This document shows, piece after piece, positions 42,389 through 51,186 of a DNA stretch of 64,000 bases. The notes under the pieces are model-generated. The model had not been told where the DNA came from. It ran no database searches and was given only the letters and a program-made list of their open reading frames with translations. The stretch is taken from assembly GCA_900542495.1 (NCBI GenBank), contig UQNW01000018.1:1-64000 (forward strand). Reading direction: 5' to 3'. Source of the DNA: an uncultured Roseburia sp. Its GTDB lineage: Bacteria; Bacillota; Clostridia; Lachnospirales; Lachnospiraceae. The position numbers were made by a program, and so were the translations under genes. Each line of letters begins with the position of its first letter. Within the stretch, counting starts at the first letter, position 1.

Positions 42389-43407
42389 TATTCCCCGTCC
42401 TCCTTACTGCCTTTTCCAAAATGCGGCTTTACAAAATGGAGTTTTTTCTCCGGCAGAACTTCCTTCTGTGTCCCCTCTTTTTCCGTGAGTTCAAGGAACA
42501 CATCCTCAAGAGATTTTGAAACGGGATTCATCTGCAGAATGACAAATCCATGGTTGACGCAGGAGTCAAACACCTGTTCCCTGATATCCATTCCCGGTTT
42601 TGCGATCAGATTCAGATGTACACACGCTTCGTCCTTCTGCTCTAATGGAATGCATTTTTCAACTTCTGCGATCCCGGTGAATGTCTCCTGCACTGCCGCA
42701 TTGTCTCCTTTGATCAGAAGTTCGATTTCCTGCGCCCCGGACATCTGTTTCATCAGATTCTCCGTGGAATCGCCTGCCACTAATTTTCCTTTGGAAATAA
42801 TGAAAATGTGATCACACACTGCAGATATTTCAGACAAAATGTGCGAACTTAAAATAACCGTATGATTTTTGCCAAGTTCTTTAATGAGGTCACGGATCTC
42901 GATGATCTGTTTTGGATCAAGTCCGACCGTCGGTTCGTCCAGAATAATAATCTCCGGATACCCCAGCACTGCCTGTGCAAATCCGACTCTCTGCCTGTAG
43001 CCTTTTGACAGGTTACGGATCAGTCTTGACTGCTGTGCAGTGATTCCGGTCGTCTCCATCGCCTCCTCCACATATTTATTTCTCCGACCCTTTTCGAGTT
43101 TCTTTAACTCTGCCACAAAGTTCAGATACTCCCTGACTGTCATATCCACATAAAGAGGCGGGATCTCCGGCAGATATCCCACACATTTTTTTGCTTCTTC
43201 CGGCTGTGCAAAAATATCAAATCCGTTGATTTTTACCTCTCCGCTGGTTGCACCTAAATACCCTGTAATAATGTTCATCGTGGTGGATTTTCCGGCGCCG
43301 TTTGGTCCTAAAAATCCATAAATTTTTCCTGGTTCCACAGTCAATGTCAGATCATTCACTGCAATATGGTCGCCATATTTTTTTACCAGGTGGCTGATCT
43401 CGATCAC
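42388..43407 (-). CDS. ABC transporter ATP-binding protein (GldA-like)
   Basis: This 339-residue ATPase energises the fused permease. It has Walker A GPNGAGKSTTM, the signature LSKGYRQRVGFAQA, Walker B IIILDEPTVGLDP and a switch His in LSSHIL. The C-terminal 100 residues are an accessory domain typical of this exporter class. The start is a GTG (VIEISHLVKKYG) with GGAGG eight bases upstream. It is the first gene of the operon; two hairpins lie between it and the upstream helicase gene. Confidence 0.92.
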   Translation of the reverse strand: MIEISHLVKKYGDHIAVNDLTLTVEPGKIYGFLGPNGAGKSTTMNIITGYLGATSGEVKINGFDIFAQPEEAKKCVGYLPEIPPLYVDMTVREYLNFVAELKKLEKGRRNKYVEEAMETTGITAQQSRLIRNLSKGYRQRVGFAQAVLGYPEIIILDEPTVGLDPKQIIEIRDLIKELGKNHTVILSSHILSEISAVCDHIFIISKGKLVAGDSTENLMKQMSGAQEIELLIKGDNAAVQETFTGIAEVEKCIPLEQKDEACVHLNLIAKPGMDIREQVFDSCVNHGFVILQMNPVSKSLEDVFLELTEKEGTQKEVLPEKKLHFVKPHFGKGSKEDGE

Positions 43408-43443
43408 AATCTTTTCCTCCTTACTTCCGGCTCGCATGAAAAT

Positions 43444-43475
43444 CGCGAAATCCGTCTGTTTTCACGAATTTCGCA
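43444..43475. repeat. inverted repeat upstream of the ABC operon
   Basis: CGCGAAATCCGT faces ACGAATTTCGCA across eight bases. It resembles, but does not equal, the TTGCGAAACTC family. A second palindrome TTTTCGATA-N9-TATCGAAAA lies beside it at about 43481-43508. The latter may be an operator or the end of the helicase transcript; no uridine run follows. Confidence 0.5.
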
Positions 43476-43579
43476 ACTGTCGGTTTTCGATAGCATTATC
43501 TTATCGAAAAAATGTGTTTTCTTTTGGGAAAAAATGTGATAACTTTGTGAAATTCATCTGACATTTTCACTTTCTGGCT

Positions 43580-46500
43580 TTAGCCGTTCATAAATTCCAC
43601 ATAGCGGTTGATCACATCCGCTTCTGTCGCTCCAATGATAAAATAGTAGTCGATGAGCTCCATATGCTCTGTGGAAATGTATGGTCCATACATCGGAATG
43701 TTACAGCATAATACATCGCTGTCCGCTGCCACTGCAATTCCATAGCCGAGATTGGAATGCACCAGTGGAAAACGTTTGGATTTTTCCCCATAACAAATGT
43801 ATTTTGTCGTATTTTTGAGTGGAAGCCTGTCATCCTTTAAAACACCCTTGGCTGACAGCCGTTCCGATCTTGACCAGTCAAAGTACATCCAGTTCTGTTT
43901 TTTCACCACATCCATCTGTCTCGGTAGAGCTGTCTTTTCTTTCAGCACTGTTTTTCCGGCGGCATTGGCATAGGAGATGGCACCACTTTTTTTGTCGACG
44001 GTAAGCTGGATCTCTTTTGTGTTTATTAAGATTGCCTCTCTTGTCTCTTTCTGCTGCCACTTTATTTTCGTCTGGCTGTTCTGGAACAATTCTTTTATTT
44101 TCTGTCCTGCGCCGAATGTCACACGGATCACGGCGTCATTCACCGGACTGACATGGAGTACACCGTAGTTGCTGACACAGGCAACACCGCACGCCGTCTG
44201 CTCCGTCCAACGGACAGCTGTGTCGATCCTGCCATGTCCCGATGGACGCAGGATGCTGTTGTCCGGAATATCCCCGAATTTATGGACAGATTGCACACCC
44301 GATAATTCGGAAGTGTGGTGTTCGGAGAGGTTCATGGATTTCTGAATGGTTTTGGGTTTTGTGATTGGCTTCTCAGATAACTCCGGCTTCTCCACCACTT
44401 CAGGCTTCCTGACCACTCTCCGCACCGGCTTTTTCTCTTCGACTTTGAAAACTTTCTGCTCCCGCTCCGGCACCGGATCAGCGATCAGTCCGGTCAGAAT
44501 ATCTTTGTATAACACCGCAAGTTCGTGCAAAGCTCTTGTTGCCGCCACGTATAAGAGTTTTACATGCGCGTCGTCTGACGGATATTTTTCTCTGCTTGGG
44601 TCAAACAACAAAACAGCGTCAAATTCCAGACCTTTGGTATACGCTACCGGAAAGATCATGACACCGCTTCCAAATTCTGTGTTTTCCAGATCATCACCTG
44701 TGACGGACAACTTTTTGCCAAGCTTCTTTTTTATCTTCTCTGCCTCTTTTTCATCCCGGCATACGATTGCAATGGTTTCAAGTCCCTCTTTCTGCCAGTG
44801 TTTTACCTGCTCTACTGTGTAGCGGTATAACTCTTTGTCATCCGAAAGCTGCGCCATCGTCACATCTTTTCCGTGTCTTATGATCGGTTCGACCGGATAA
44901 ATCGGAAAATTGCCGTGCTGCAAAATACGCATTGCAAAATTAGAGATTTCAATCGTATTCCGGTAGCTCTTGCGCAACAGCTCAAAGCTGTCATAAGGGC
45001 CTGTCAGAAATAATTTACGCAGTGCCTCCCAGTCATTCAGACCATATCCGTAATGAATGTTCTGCGACACATCACCCATAATCGTAAATGTACAGTTTCT
45101 CATGCAGAATTTCAGCACACTGTAAACCATCATACCAAAATCCTGTGCTTCGTCGATCACGACATGACTTGCTTCCCGCACAAGCTCTATCTCTTTCACA
45201 CGTTTGTAAAGATATGCCAGCGCTGCAAGATCATAGACATCAAAATCATTTTCCGGCACAGGAAGCTGATAGCCTTTTAACCTCTGCTCCTCTAAAAAAT
45301 CCGCATACAGCTCAAAGATAGAAGTTTTCCACTCTTTTCCGCCAAAATACCACCGGTATTTTTTCTGGATCTCACGCTTGTCGTTCGCTGTGTACCGGAT
45401 GTCTTTTCCAGTGATCTCGTTGTGCACTTTTGCCATCACACGTTTGTTCAACATGGCAATTTTATTCTGGATGGAAACCTCCGGGTTTTCGTTCAAATAA
45501 GCTGCAATCGCTTCTGCGGTCAGAAGAATTTTGCTCGTTTTTTGAAATGTTACCTTACTTGAAGTTCTCCTTACAGAACTGGTTTTCACTGGAACTTCTA
45601 AGAAAATATCTTCCGCTAAAATCGTCTCCTCTTCGAGTTTTCTGCAGTACTCCTCCAGATTTTGGAACCAGAACAGTGTTCCCTTAATATGGATGAAGCT
45701 GTCCTCTTTCTCCAATGCATGCACGCGCATTGTATGCTCGTCCCAGTCCTCATACAAAAGTCTTGTGAAAAGCTGCTCCATTGTCATCTGCCGGATTCCA
45801 TATACATCCAGATCAGGCAAAACGCTCGTGATGTAGTTCAGCAAAATGCGGTTGCTTCCGATAATATAGAAATCCTCCGGGAGGAACTCTTTGTCATAAT
45901 TATATAAAATGTAAGAAATCCGGTGCATTGCCACGGTTGTTTTCCCGGAACCCGCACTTCCCTGTACGATTACATTCTGTTTCGGAGATTTTCGGATAAT
46001 TTCGTTCTGCTCCTTCTGAATGGTTGCGATGATCTCACCGAGTACTGCTTTTTTATTTTTTGCCAGATATTTTGTGAGAAGTTCATCATTCGCCACGACA
46101 TCCGAATCGTAGAAATCTTTTAAGGTATCGTTTTCAATCTCATAAGTCCGTTTCATCAGAAGATCGATCGCGTAAGTTTTCTCATTCTGCACCGTATATT
46201 CGCACGGTCCGACTGCATTCTCATAATAAACCGACGCCACGGGTGCTCTCCAGTCGATGACCACTTTGTCGATGATATTTTTTGAGATTCCAAACCTTCC
46301 GATGTAGAGTGCCTCATCTTTTTTCGAATCCTCATCATAAAAATCGATCCGCCCAAAGTACGGCTTCTTCCGCGCTTTTTCTAATCTGCTCCTGTCACGC
46401 TTCACCGTCTCATACATGAGCTGGGTATTGTCGATCAGCGAAAGCGCCTCTACATCTTTCGCTCCATAGGTTTCCAATAACGTATGAATGTCCTCTTTCA

Positions 46501-46630
46501 GGCTTTGCTCCTGCGCGATGTTTTTATCAAGATTCTGCTGCGTGATCTCAATGGTCTGCGCAAGATGCGCCTCCTCCGCCTCCCTTGTGATACCCGGCAA
46601 TTTACCAGATGATTGTCTGCGTTGTTCCAT
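43580..46630 (-). CDS. HelD-type helicase fused to a GH31 N-terminal beta-sandwich domain
   Basis: The first 720 residues are a HelD/UvrD-like superfamily 1 ATPase: an N-terminal coiled coil, Walker A GSAGSGKTTVAMHR, VVIDEAQDFG, GDVSQNIHYG, RKSYRNTIEIS, VAYTKGLEFDAVLL and YVAATRAL. HelD frees stalled RNA polymerase. A basic Pro/Val-rich linker (about 725-765) follows. The last 220 residues match the mutarotase-like domain that precedes the catalytic barrel in GH31 enzymes (IDTAVRWTEQTACGVA, DKKSGAISYANAAGK, GYGIAVAADS, IDYYFIIGATEADVI), but no catalytic barrel follows. The start is ATG at 46630 (AAGGGG upstream). The total is 1016 residues, far beyond the usual 700-780. Confidence 0.88.
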   Translation of the reverse strand: MEQRRQSSGKLPGITREAEEAHLAQTIEITQQNLDKNIAQEQSLKEDIHTLLETYGAKDVEALSLIDNTQLMYETVKRDRSRLEKARKKPYFGRIDFYDEDSKKDEALYIGRFGISKNIIDKVVIDWRAPVASVYYENAVGPCEYTVQNEKTYAIDLLMKRTYEIENDTLKDFYDSDVVANDELLTKYLAKNKKAVLGEIIATIQKEQNEIIRKSPKQNVIVQGSAGSGKTTVAMHRISYILYNYDKEFLPEDFYIIGSNRILLNYITSVLPDLDVYGIRQMTMEQLFTRLLYEDWDEHTMRVHALEKEDSFIHIKGTLFWFQNLEEYCRKLEEETILAEDIFLEVPVKTSSVRRTSSKVTFQKTSKILLTAEAIAAYLNENPEVSIQNKIAMLNKRVMAKVHNEITGKDIRYTANDKREIQKKYRWYFGGKEWKTSIFELYADFLEEQRLKGYQLPVPENDFDVYDLAALAYLYKRVKEIELVREASHVVIDEAQDFGMMVYSVLKFCMRNCTFTIMGDVSQNIHYGYGLNDWEALRKLFLTGPYDSFELLRKSYRNTIEISNFAMRILQHGNFPIYPVEPIIRHGKDVTMAQLSDDKELYRYTVEQVKHWQKEGLETIAIVCRDEKEAEKIKKKLGKKLSVTGDDLENTEFGSGVMIFPVAYTKGLEFDAVLLFDPSREKYPSDDAHVKLLYVAATRALHELAVLYKDILTGLIADPVPEREQKVFKVEEKKPVRRVVRKPEVVEKPELSEKPITKPKTIQKSMNLSEHHTSELSGVQSVHKFGDIPDNSILRPSGHGRIDTAVRWTEQTACGVACVSNYGVLHVSPVNDAVIRVTFGAGQKIKELFQNSQTKIKWQQKETREAILINTKEIQLTVDKKSGAISYANAAGKTVLKEKTALPRQMDVVKKQNWMYFDWSRSERLSAKGVLKDDRLPLKNTTKYICYGEKSKRFPLVHSNLGYGIAVAADSDVLCCNIPMYGPYISTEHMELIDYYFIIGATEADVINRYVEFMNG

Positions 46631-46643
46631 TTGCGTCCCCTTT

Positions 46644-47252
46644 TTACGCATATACGTTATATTTCTTCAGATCCTCTTTGACCTGCTCAATCGTCTCAAA
46701 ACAGATTCCGTGGATTCCTGCTTTTTTTGCACCCTCAATATTTTCCATACGGTCATCGATAAATACACACTCATCTGCTGTGAGCTGATATTTTTTCAGT
46801 AATGTCTCATAGATCTCTACATCCGGCTTGATCATCTTTACCGTATAGGAAAAAATATCTCCGTCCGTCAGTGGCAAAAAATCTAACGCATTATCTCTCG
46901 TTCTCTGATAAGTCCATGCTCCGTAATTGGATAATATATATACATGAAGTCCCTGTTTTTTCATGTTGGAAATCCATTCCTTTGTATAAGGGAACTGCTC
47001 GATAGCATATTCCAAATGATTCCAGAACAGATCAATCTCTTTTTTATATTCCGGTGCATTTTCATAAAAAGCATTCAGAATTTTCTCATCCGGCCAGACA
47101 CCGCAGTCTGTTTCATTCCAGATTGGTGTATTGACCGTTGCATCCGCTACTGCTTTGACTGTTTTCTCATCAAAACCCAGTTTTTGCAATGCGGCTTCCG
47201 GCTCCCATGCCACAAGCACTTTCCCGACATCCAAAATTATATTTTTAACCAT
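46644..47252 (-). CDS. HAD family phosphatase (YihX-like)
   Basis: This 202-residue haloacid dehalogenase-like hydrolase has motif I as LDVGKVLV (nucleophile Asp8; Gly instead of the second Asp, as in YihX-type sugar phosphatases), motif II ILSNYG, motif III Lys in MIKPDVEIYETLL and motif IV FIDDRMENIEGAKKAG. It is cytoplasmic; a sugar-1-phosphate is a likely substrate, by family only. It lies upstream of the helicase fusion on the same strand, so the two may be co-expressed. Confidence 0.85.
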   Translation of the reverse strand: MVKNIILDVGKVLVAWEPEAALQKLGFDEKTVKAVADATVNTPIWNETDCGVWPDEKILNAFYENAPEYKKEIDLFWNHLEYAIEQFPYTKEWISNMKKQGLHVYILSNYGAWTYQRTRDNALDFLPLTDGDIFSYTVKMIKPDVEIYETLLKKYQLTADECVFIDDRMENIEGAKKAGIHGICFETIEQVKEDLKKYNVYA

Positions 47253-47265
47253 ATATCCTCCTTGT

Positions 47266-47335
47266 TTTTGCGAAGCAAAAATCCAATTTTACAAAGTAAA
47301 ATTTAACCTACTAGCGAGGAGAGGATTTTTTCTCC
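47266..47335. repeat. cluster of short palindromes between purA and the HAD gene
   Basis: Three small inverted repeats follow one another: TTTTGC-GAA-GCAAAA, AATTTTAC-AAA-GTAAAATT, and GGAGA-N8-TCTCC. The style (short stems with AA-containing loops next to a terminator) resembles the larger clusters at 15709-15838 and 59474-59604, although the sequence is not the same. Confidence 0.45.
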
Positions 47336-47340
47336 ACAAA

Positions 47341-47366
47341 AGGCAGGGTGCAATGCACGCCTGCCT
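47341..47366 (-). terminator. terminator of purA
   Basis: AGGCAGGCGTGCATTGCACCCTGCCT forms a stem on the minus strand and is followed by TTTGTGG. It lies within ten bases of the purA stop codon. Confidence 0.65.
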
Positions 47367-47374
47367 CTTTCATT

Positions 47375-48655
47375 TTATTTATTACGATAAATGATATCTT
47401 CTCTTCCTGGTCCGTTTGAAACCATTGTGATCGGGTATCCGATCTGCTCCTCGATGAATTCAATGTATTTTCTGCAGTTTTCCGGAAGATCTTCGTATTT
47501 CTTAATTCCACGGATATCGCATTTCCAGCCCGGAAGCTTCTTCAATACTGGTTTTGCTTTCTCTAATTTTGCTGTTACAGGGAAATCGGTTGTAACTTCT
47601 CCGTCAATATCGTAGCCAACGCACACCGGAATCTCATCTAAATATCCTAATACGTCAAGTACGGTAAACGCAACATCTGTTGTTCCCTGCATACGGCAGC
47701 CGTATTTACTTGCAACACAGTCAAACCAACCCATACGTCTGGGACGTCCTGTTGTAGCTCCGAACTCACCGCCATCACCACCGCGGCGTCTTAATTCGTC
47801 TGCCTCATCTCCGAAGATTTCGCTTACGAAAGCACCTGCTCCTACTGCTGAGGAATATGCTTTACATACAGTTACAATCTTCTTGATCTCATATGGCGGG
47901 ATACCTGCTCCGATCGCACCGTAAGCTGCCAAAGTTGAGGATGATGTTACCATTGGATAGATTCCGTGATCCGGATCTTTTAAGGTTCCAAGCTGTCCCT
48001 CTAAGAGAATATGTTTTCCTTCTTTGATCGCTTTGTCTAAGAATAAAGAAACATCTCCCACATATGGAGCTACCATATCTCTGTATTCATGTAAAGTAGC
48101 TAATAACTCTTCTTCTTTTAATAATGGTTTGTGATACATATGCTCAAGCATAATATTCTTTGTCTCACAGGTACGTTTTACTTTTGCCTGTAATAATTCC
48201 TCGTCAAATAACTCGCTTACCTGAAAACCGATTTTTGCATATTTGTCTGAATAAAATGGTGCAATACCGGATTTGGTAGAACCAAAAGAGTTCTTTCCAA
48301 GACGCTCTTCTTCGTACTGATCGAAAAGAACGTGGTATGGCATAACGATCTGTGCTCTATCTGAAATCATGATTTTTGGTGCAGGCACATTGCGGTCTGT
48401 GATTGATTTGATCTCGCTCATTACCTTCGGGATGTCTAACGCAACACCATTTCCGATAATATTGGTAATATGGCTGTGGAATACGCCGGATGGCAATGTA
48501 TGCAATGCAAATTTACCATAGTTATTTACGATAGTATGTCCTGCATTTGCTCCACCCTGAAAACGGATAACGATGTCCGCTTCATCTGCAAGCATATCTG
48601 TGATTTTTCCTTTTCCCTCGTCGCCCCAGTTAGCGCCTACTACTGCTGTAACCAT
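47375..48655 (-). CDS. purA: adenylosuccinate synthetase
   Basis: PurA makes adenylosuccinate from IMP and aspartate with GTP, the first committed step to AMP. The 426-residue enzyme has the GTP loop WGDEGKGK, QGGANAGHTI, GTTGRPRRMGWFD and the C-terminal GTP-binding part. The start is MVTAVVGANWGDEG, with GGAGG eight bases upstream; a few residues upstream are unlikely to be translated. It has its own promoter and a leader with a terminator hairpin. Confidence 0.97.
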   Translation of the reverse strand: MVTAVVGANWGDEGKGKITDMLADEADIVIRFQGGANAGHTIVNNYGKFALHTLPSGVFHSHITNIIGNGVALDIPKVMSEIKSITDRNVPAPKIMISDRAQIVMPYHVLFDQYEEERLGKNSFGSTKSGIAPFYSDKYAKIGFQVSELFDEELLQAKVKRTCETKNIMLEHMYHKPLLKEEELLATLHEYRDMVAPYVGDVSLFLDKAIKEGKHILLEGQLGTLKDPDHGIYPMVTSSSTLAAYGAIGAGIPPYEIKKIVTVCKAYSSAVGAGAFVSEIFGDEADELRRRGGDGGEFGATTGRPRRMGWFDCVASKYGCRMQGTTDVAFTVLDVLGYLDEIPVCVGYDIDGEVTTDFPVTAKLEKAKPVLKKLPGWKCDIRGIKKYEDLPENCRKYIEFIEEQIGYPITMVSNGPGREDIIYRNK

Positions 48656-48673
48656 TTGATTTTCCTCCTGCAT

Positions 48674-48720
48674 AAAAAAAGTGATGGTCTGTAAAAACCA
48701 TCACGCTTTCCTGTTTTTAC
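48674..48720 (-). promoter_or_regulatory. attenuator-like leader of purA
   Basis: Between promoter and gene the minus strand reads GTAAAAACAGGAAAGC, then GTGATGGT-TTTTACAG-ACCATCAC followed by seven T. The first eight bases, GTAAAAAC, can pair with GTTTTTAC in the left arm and loop of the terminator, giving either an alternative stem or a pseudoknot. No known aptamer is recognised in the 60-base leader. Confidence 0.65.
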
Positions 48721-48726
48721 TTTATG

Positions 48727-48755
48727 ATTATACACGAATATATGCTATAAGTAAA
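48727..48755 (-). promoter_or_regulatory. promoter of purA
   Basis: TTTACT and a perfect TATAAT are 17 bases apart on the minus strand. Transcription would start about at 48720, exactly at the GTAAAAAC segment of the leader. Confidence 0.75.
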
Positions 48756-48848
48756 ATTAATATTCATTATATTTGATATAATTGTTCATTATACCATGAA
48801 GCAAAGTTTCATGATCGTTATCTACACTCGCTTCGCTCGGCAGTCTTA

Positions 48849-49469
48849 TTATATAATGATATTCCATATGCCATCAGACACGATTGGTTTCAGAAACATT
48901 GAAATCAAAAGCATAACCGCAAGAATCAGGACAGGTTCATATCGTACTAAACTTTCTTTCGATTCCTCTGTTTTTAAAGAGAACGAAAAAGAGAATTTTC
49001 TGCTTATTTCATATCCTATCACAGTTCCTACCGTATTGGTGATCAGATCATCAATATCCGTAAGCCGGAATGTAAATATCTGTAATAGTTCAATCCCCAG
49101 TGATACCGCGAGTCCCATGAAAAACATGGTTTTGAAAGACCGGTAATTCTTCCAGACCGCAGGTACAAAAAATCCCATCGGTATAAATAAAATGATATTC
49201 AGAATCGTATTTTTCATATATGCAAACGGACTATTTACAATGTCTACAAACGGTATCAGATTCAGTCCAAAATCCATCTGAAATGTTCCAACCGCAGGGA
49301 CACCCACAACCGAAAACAGAGCAATCGCATAAAATGCAAATATCAGTTTTACACAAAATGGTTTAAATTCCCATTTCCTGTAGATTGTACACTGCAAAAT
49401 AGCCAAAGCAGGAATCACGAAAATAGCAGACGAGACACAGTCTATCCCGATCGATAATAAACGCATCAT
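48849..49469 (-). CDS. VanZ family membrane protein
   Basis: This 206-residue protein has five to six hydrophobic segments. The VanZ pattern is clear in NLIPFVDIVNSPF, NIILFIPMGFFVPAVWKNYRS, and FRLTDIDDLITNTVGTVIGY. VanZ proteins can give low-level teicoplanin resistance in some hosts, but most chromosomal members have unknown roles. No van resistance genes are nearby, so resistance should not be inferred. A small palindrome CATGAA-GCAAA-GTTTCATG lies downstream near 48796. Confidence 0.83.
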   Translation of the reverse strand: MMRLLSIGIDCVSSAIFVIPALAILQCTIYRKWEFKPFCVKLIFAFYAIALFSVVGVPAVGTFQMDFGLNLIPFVDIVNSPFAYMKNTILNIILFIPMGFFVPAVWKNYRSFKTMFFMGLAVSLGIELLQIFTFRLTDIDDLITNTVGTVIGYEISRKFSFSFSLKTEESKESLVRYEPVLILAVMLLISMFLKPIVSDGIWNIII

Positions 49470-49590
49470 TTACGTTTCCCCCTAAATATCCTGATCTTGC
49501 ATATAAATTTATCATATTCCTGCCCGTAATCCCATTGATATTCTATTAAGATTGATGAAGAATTGATGAACTTTTTCTGACATTTTTTCA

Positions 49591-50478
49591 CTACGGAACA
49601 GGCAGAAAATCATATAATTTTTCCGCTGCCGCCGACATTGGTGCCCGCTCATTTGAAACAATGCAAAATTCACGTTCCGGTATCGATCGGTCGAAAGTCA
49701 ATGTAAAAAGTTCTCCGGACTGCACATATTTTTCTGCAAAATCTGATACAACACTCGCAACACCGAGATTGCGCACTGCAAACTGAATGAGCATATCGCT
49801 GGTGGCAAGTTCAAATTCCGGTCTTATATAAGTCCCGCGTTCTGCCAGATAATCTTCCACATATTTTCTTGTGGAAGTGCTGCCCTCCAGACACATGACC
49901 GGAAGATTTTCAAGCTCTTTATAGCTTAATTTTCCACCCTTTAAGTACTCAAACTTTTTTCCCGCCACAAAAACGTCCTGGATTTTGCGCACAGGCGTCA
50001 TTTTGAAATCGTATTTGTTGTTGACCGGGGTGCTGATGATCCCGAAATCAATTTTTCCGTCCTGAAGATGTCGTAAAGTCTCCGGTGTCGGTGCATTTGT
50101 CACAGTCACCTTGATCTGCGGAAACTCATCATGAAACGCCTCAAGATAAGGAAGCAGATAAAACTGCAATGTCATGTCACTGGCACCCACACAGATTTCT
50201 CCGGCATCTAAGTTTAACATCTCCGAGAGTTTTTTCTCCCCGGTGAGGATTGTCTCATATCCTTTTCTCACATATTCTGCAAGCAGCCCGCCTTCTTTTG
50301 TTAAGCGCACGCCTTTGGATGTCCGCACAAAGAGAGCGCAGGAAAGATCACTTTCTAAATGCTTGACTGCCTGACTGACTGCCGGCTGTGAGATGGAAAG
50401 CGCCTCTGCTGCGAGGGAAATACTGCTGTATTTTGATACATAATAAAAAATCTTATAATATTCAAGGTTAGTCTGCAT
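49591..50478 (-). CDS. LysR family transcriptional regulator
   Basis: This 295-residue regulator has the N-terminal winged helix-turn-helix (YKIFYYVSKYSSISLAAEALSISQPAVSQAVKHLE) and a LysR substrate-binding domain. It sits right after the transketolase fragment on the same strand, five bases away, so the nearby remnants may once have been its targets or its upstream operon. Its regulon cannot be read from the sequence. Confidence 0.88.
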   Translation of the reverse strand: MQTNLEYYKIFYYVSKYSSISLAAEALSISQPAVSQAVKHLESDLSCALFVRTSKGVRLTKEGGLLAEYVRKGYETILTGEKKLSEMLNLDAGEICVGASDMTLQFYLLPYLEAFHDEFPQIKVTVTNAPTPETLRHLQDGKIDFGIISTPVNNKYDFKMTPVRKIQDVFVAGKKFEYLKGGKLSYKELENLPVMCLEGSTSTRKYVEDYLAERGTYIRPEFELATSDMLIQFAVRNLGVASVVSDFAEKYVQSGELFTLTFDRSIPEREFCIVSNERAPMSAAAEKLYDFLPVP

Positions 50479-50483
50479 ATATC

Positions 50484-50666
50484 CTATATAAACTCTTTCA
50501 CTGACTTATAAATGCCCTCTGCATTCAAGCCATATTTTTCGAGAAGAGCCACTGCCGGACCGAGTCCTCCAATAACGGAATGTTCTTCTACGGTCACTAT
50601 TTTACCACATTCTTTTGCTGCTTTCACTACAATTTCTTCGTCAAATTCCCTTCTCTGTAATTTCAT
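50484..50666 (-). pseudogene. C-terminal remnant of transketolase
   Basis: Sixty residues match the C-terminal end of the split transketolase subunit: FDEEIVVKAAKECGKIVTVEEHSVIGGLG, then PAVALLEKYGLNAEGIYKSVKEFI. Between GGLG and LLEKYGL about 25 residues normally found are missing, and all upstream domains are absent. The fragment cannot fold as an enzyme. It directly follows the transaldolase fragment, so an old tal-tkt operon was deleted here. Confidence 0.75.
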
Positions 50667-50719
50667 TTATGATAAGCTCTGTTTTCAAAAGCTGAATCAA
50701 AGTTCTATGTTCTATATCC

Positions 50720-50890
50720 TTATTCTCCGAACAGTCCGTCAACGATTGATGTGATCTCTTTGATCACTTCTGTGAAATCTCTTCCCTCTTTTGCGATCAG
50801 GGACGGGTTCGTTGTAACGCCACAGATCACTCCCATATCATTTGCTTTCTTAATGTCCTCTACATTTGCTGTGTCTACGAAAAATTTCAT
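50720..50890 (-). pseudogene. N-terminal remnant of transaldolase/fructose-6-phosphate aldolase
   Basis: The first 56 residues of the small transaldolase family are intact: MKFFVDTANVEDIKKANDMG and GVTTNPSLIAKEGRDF, followed by EITSIVDG. They end LFGE and a stop, where the family would continue for about 160 more residues including the Schiff-base lysine. GGTGGAGG precedes the ATG. The product cannot be active. Confidence 0.78.
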
Positions 50891-51065
50891 TGTAAAATAC
50901 CTCCACCTTTTTGAATTTTTATTTTTGTTTGCAAATAAGCAAAAGTAAACGCAAGTGTCCATTGTCGTTCAAAGCAATTTTCATGTTACAGATGCAAATT
51001 TCTATTCCTGATCCGCCTTTAAACAAACAGGACAAAAAAAGAATACTTTTTCGCAAAAATAAGCA

Positions 51066-51094
51066 TTGTTTTTTTACATTCCATGCCTTATACT
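51066..51094 (+). promoter_or_regulatory. promoter of the MATE gene
   Basis: TTGTTT and TATACT are spaced by 17 bases on the plus strand, 92 bases before the start codon. Otherwise the 50891-51186 gap shows nothing that I can assign. Confidence 0.6.
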
Positions 51095-51186
51095 AAGTTG
51101 CTGAAACACTGATAACACAAGCGTTCAAGCTAAAAAAATGCAAGTATTTTTTTAATTTCAATTGGGAATTTAAGGAGTATCCGATT

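Noticed and set aside
48849..49469. VanZ as part of a glycopeptide resistance locus
   Set aside because: No vanA/B ligase, vanH, vanX or van regulators are nearby; isolated VanZ-like proteins are common.
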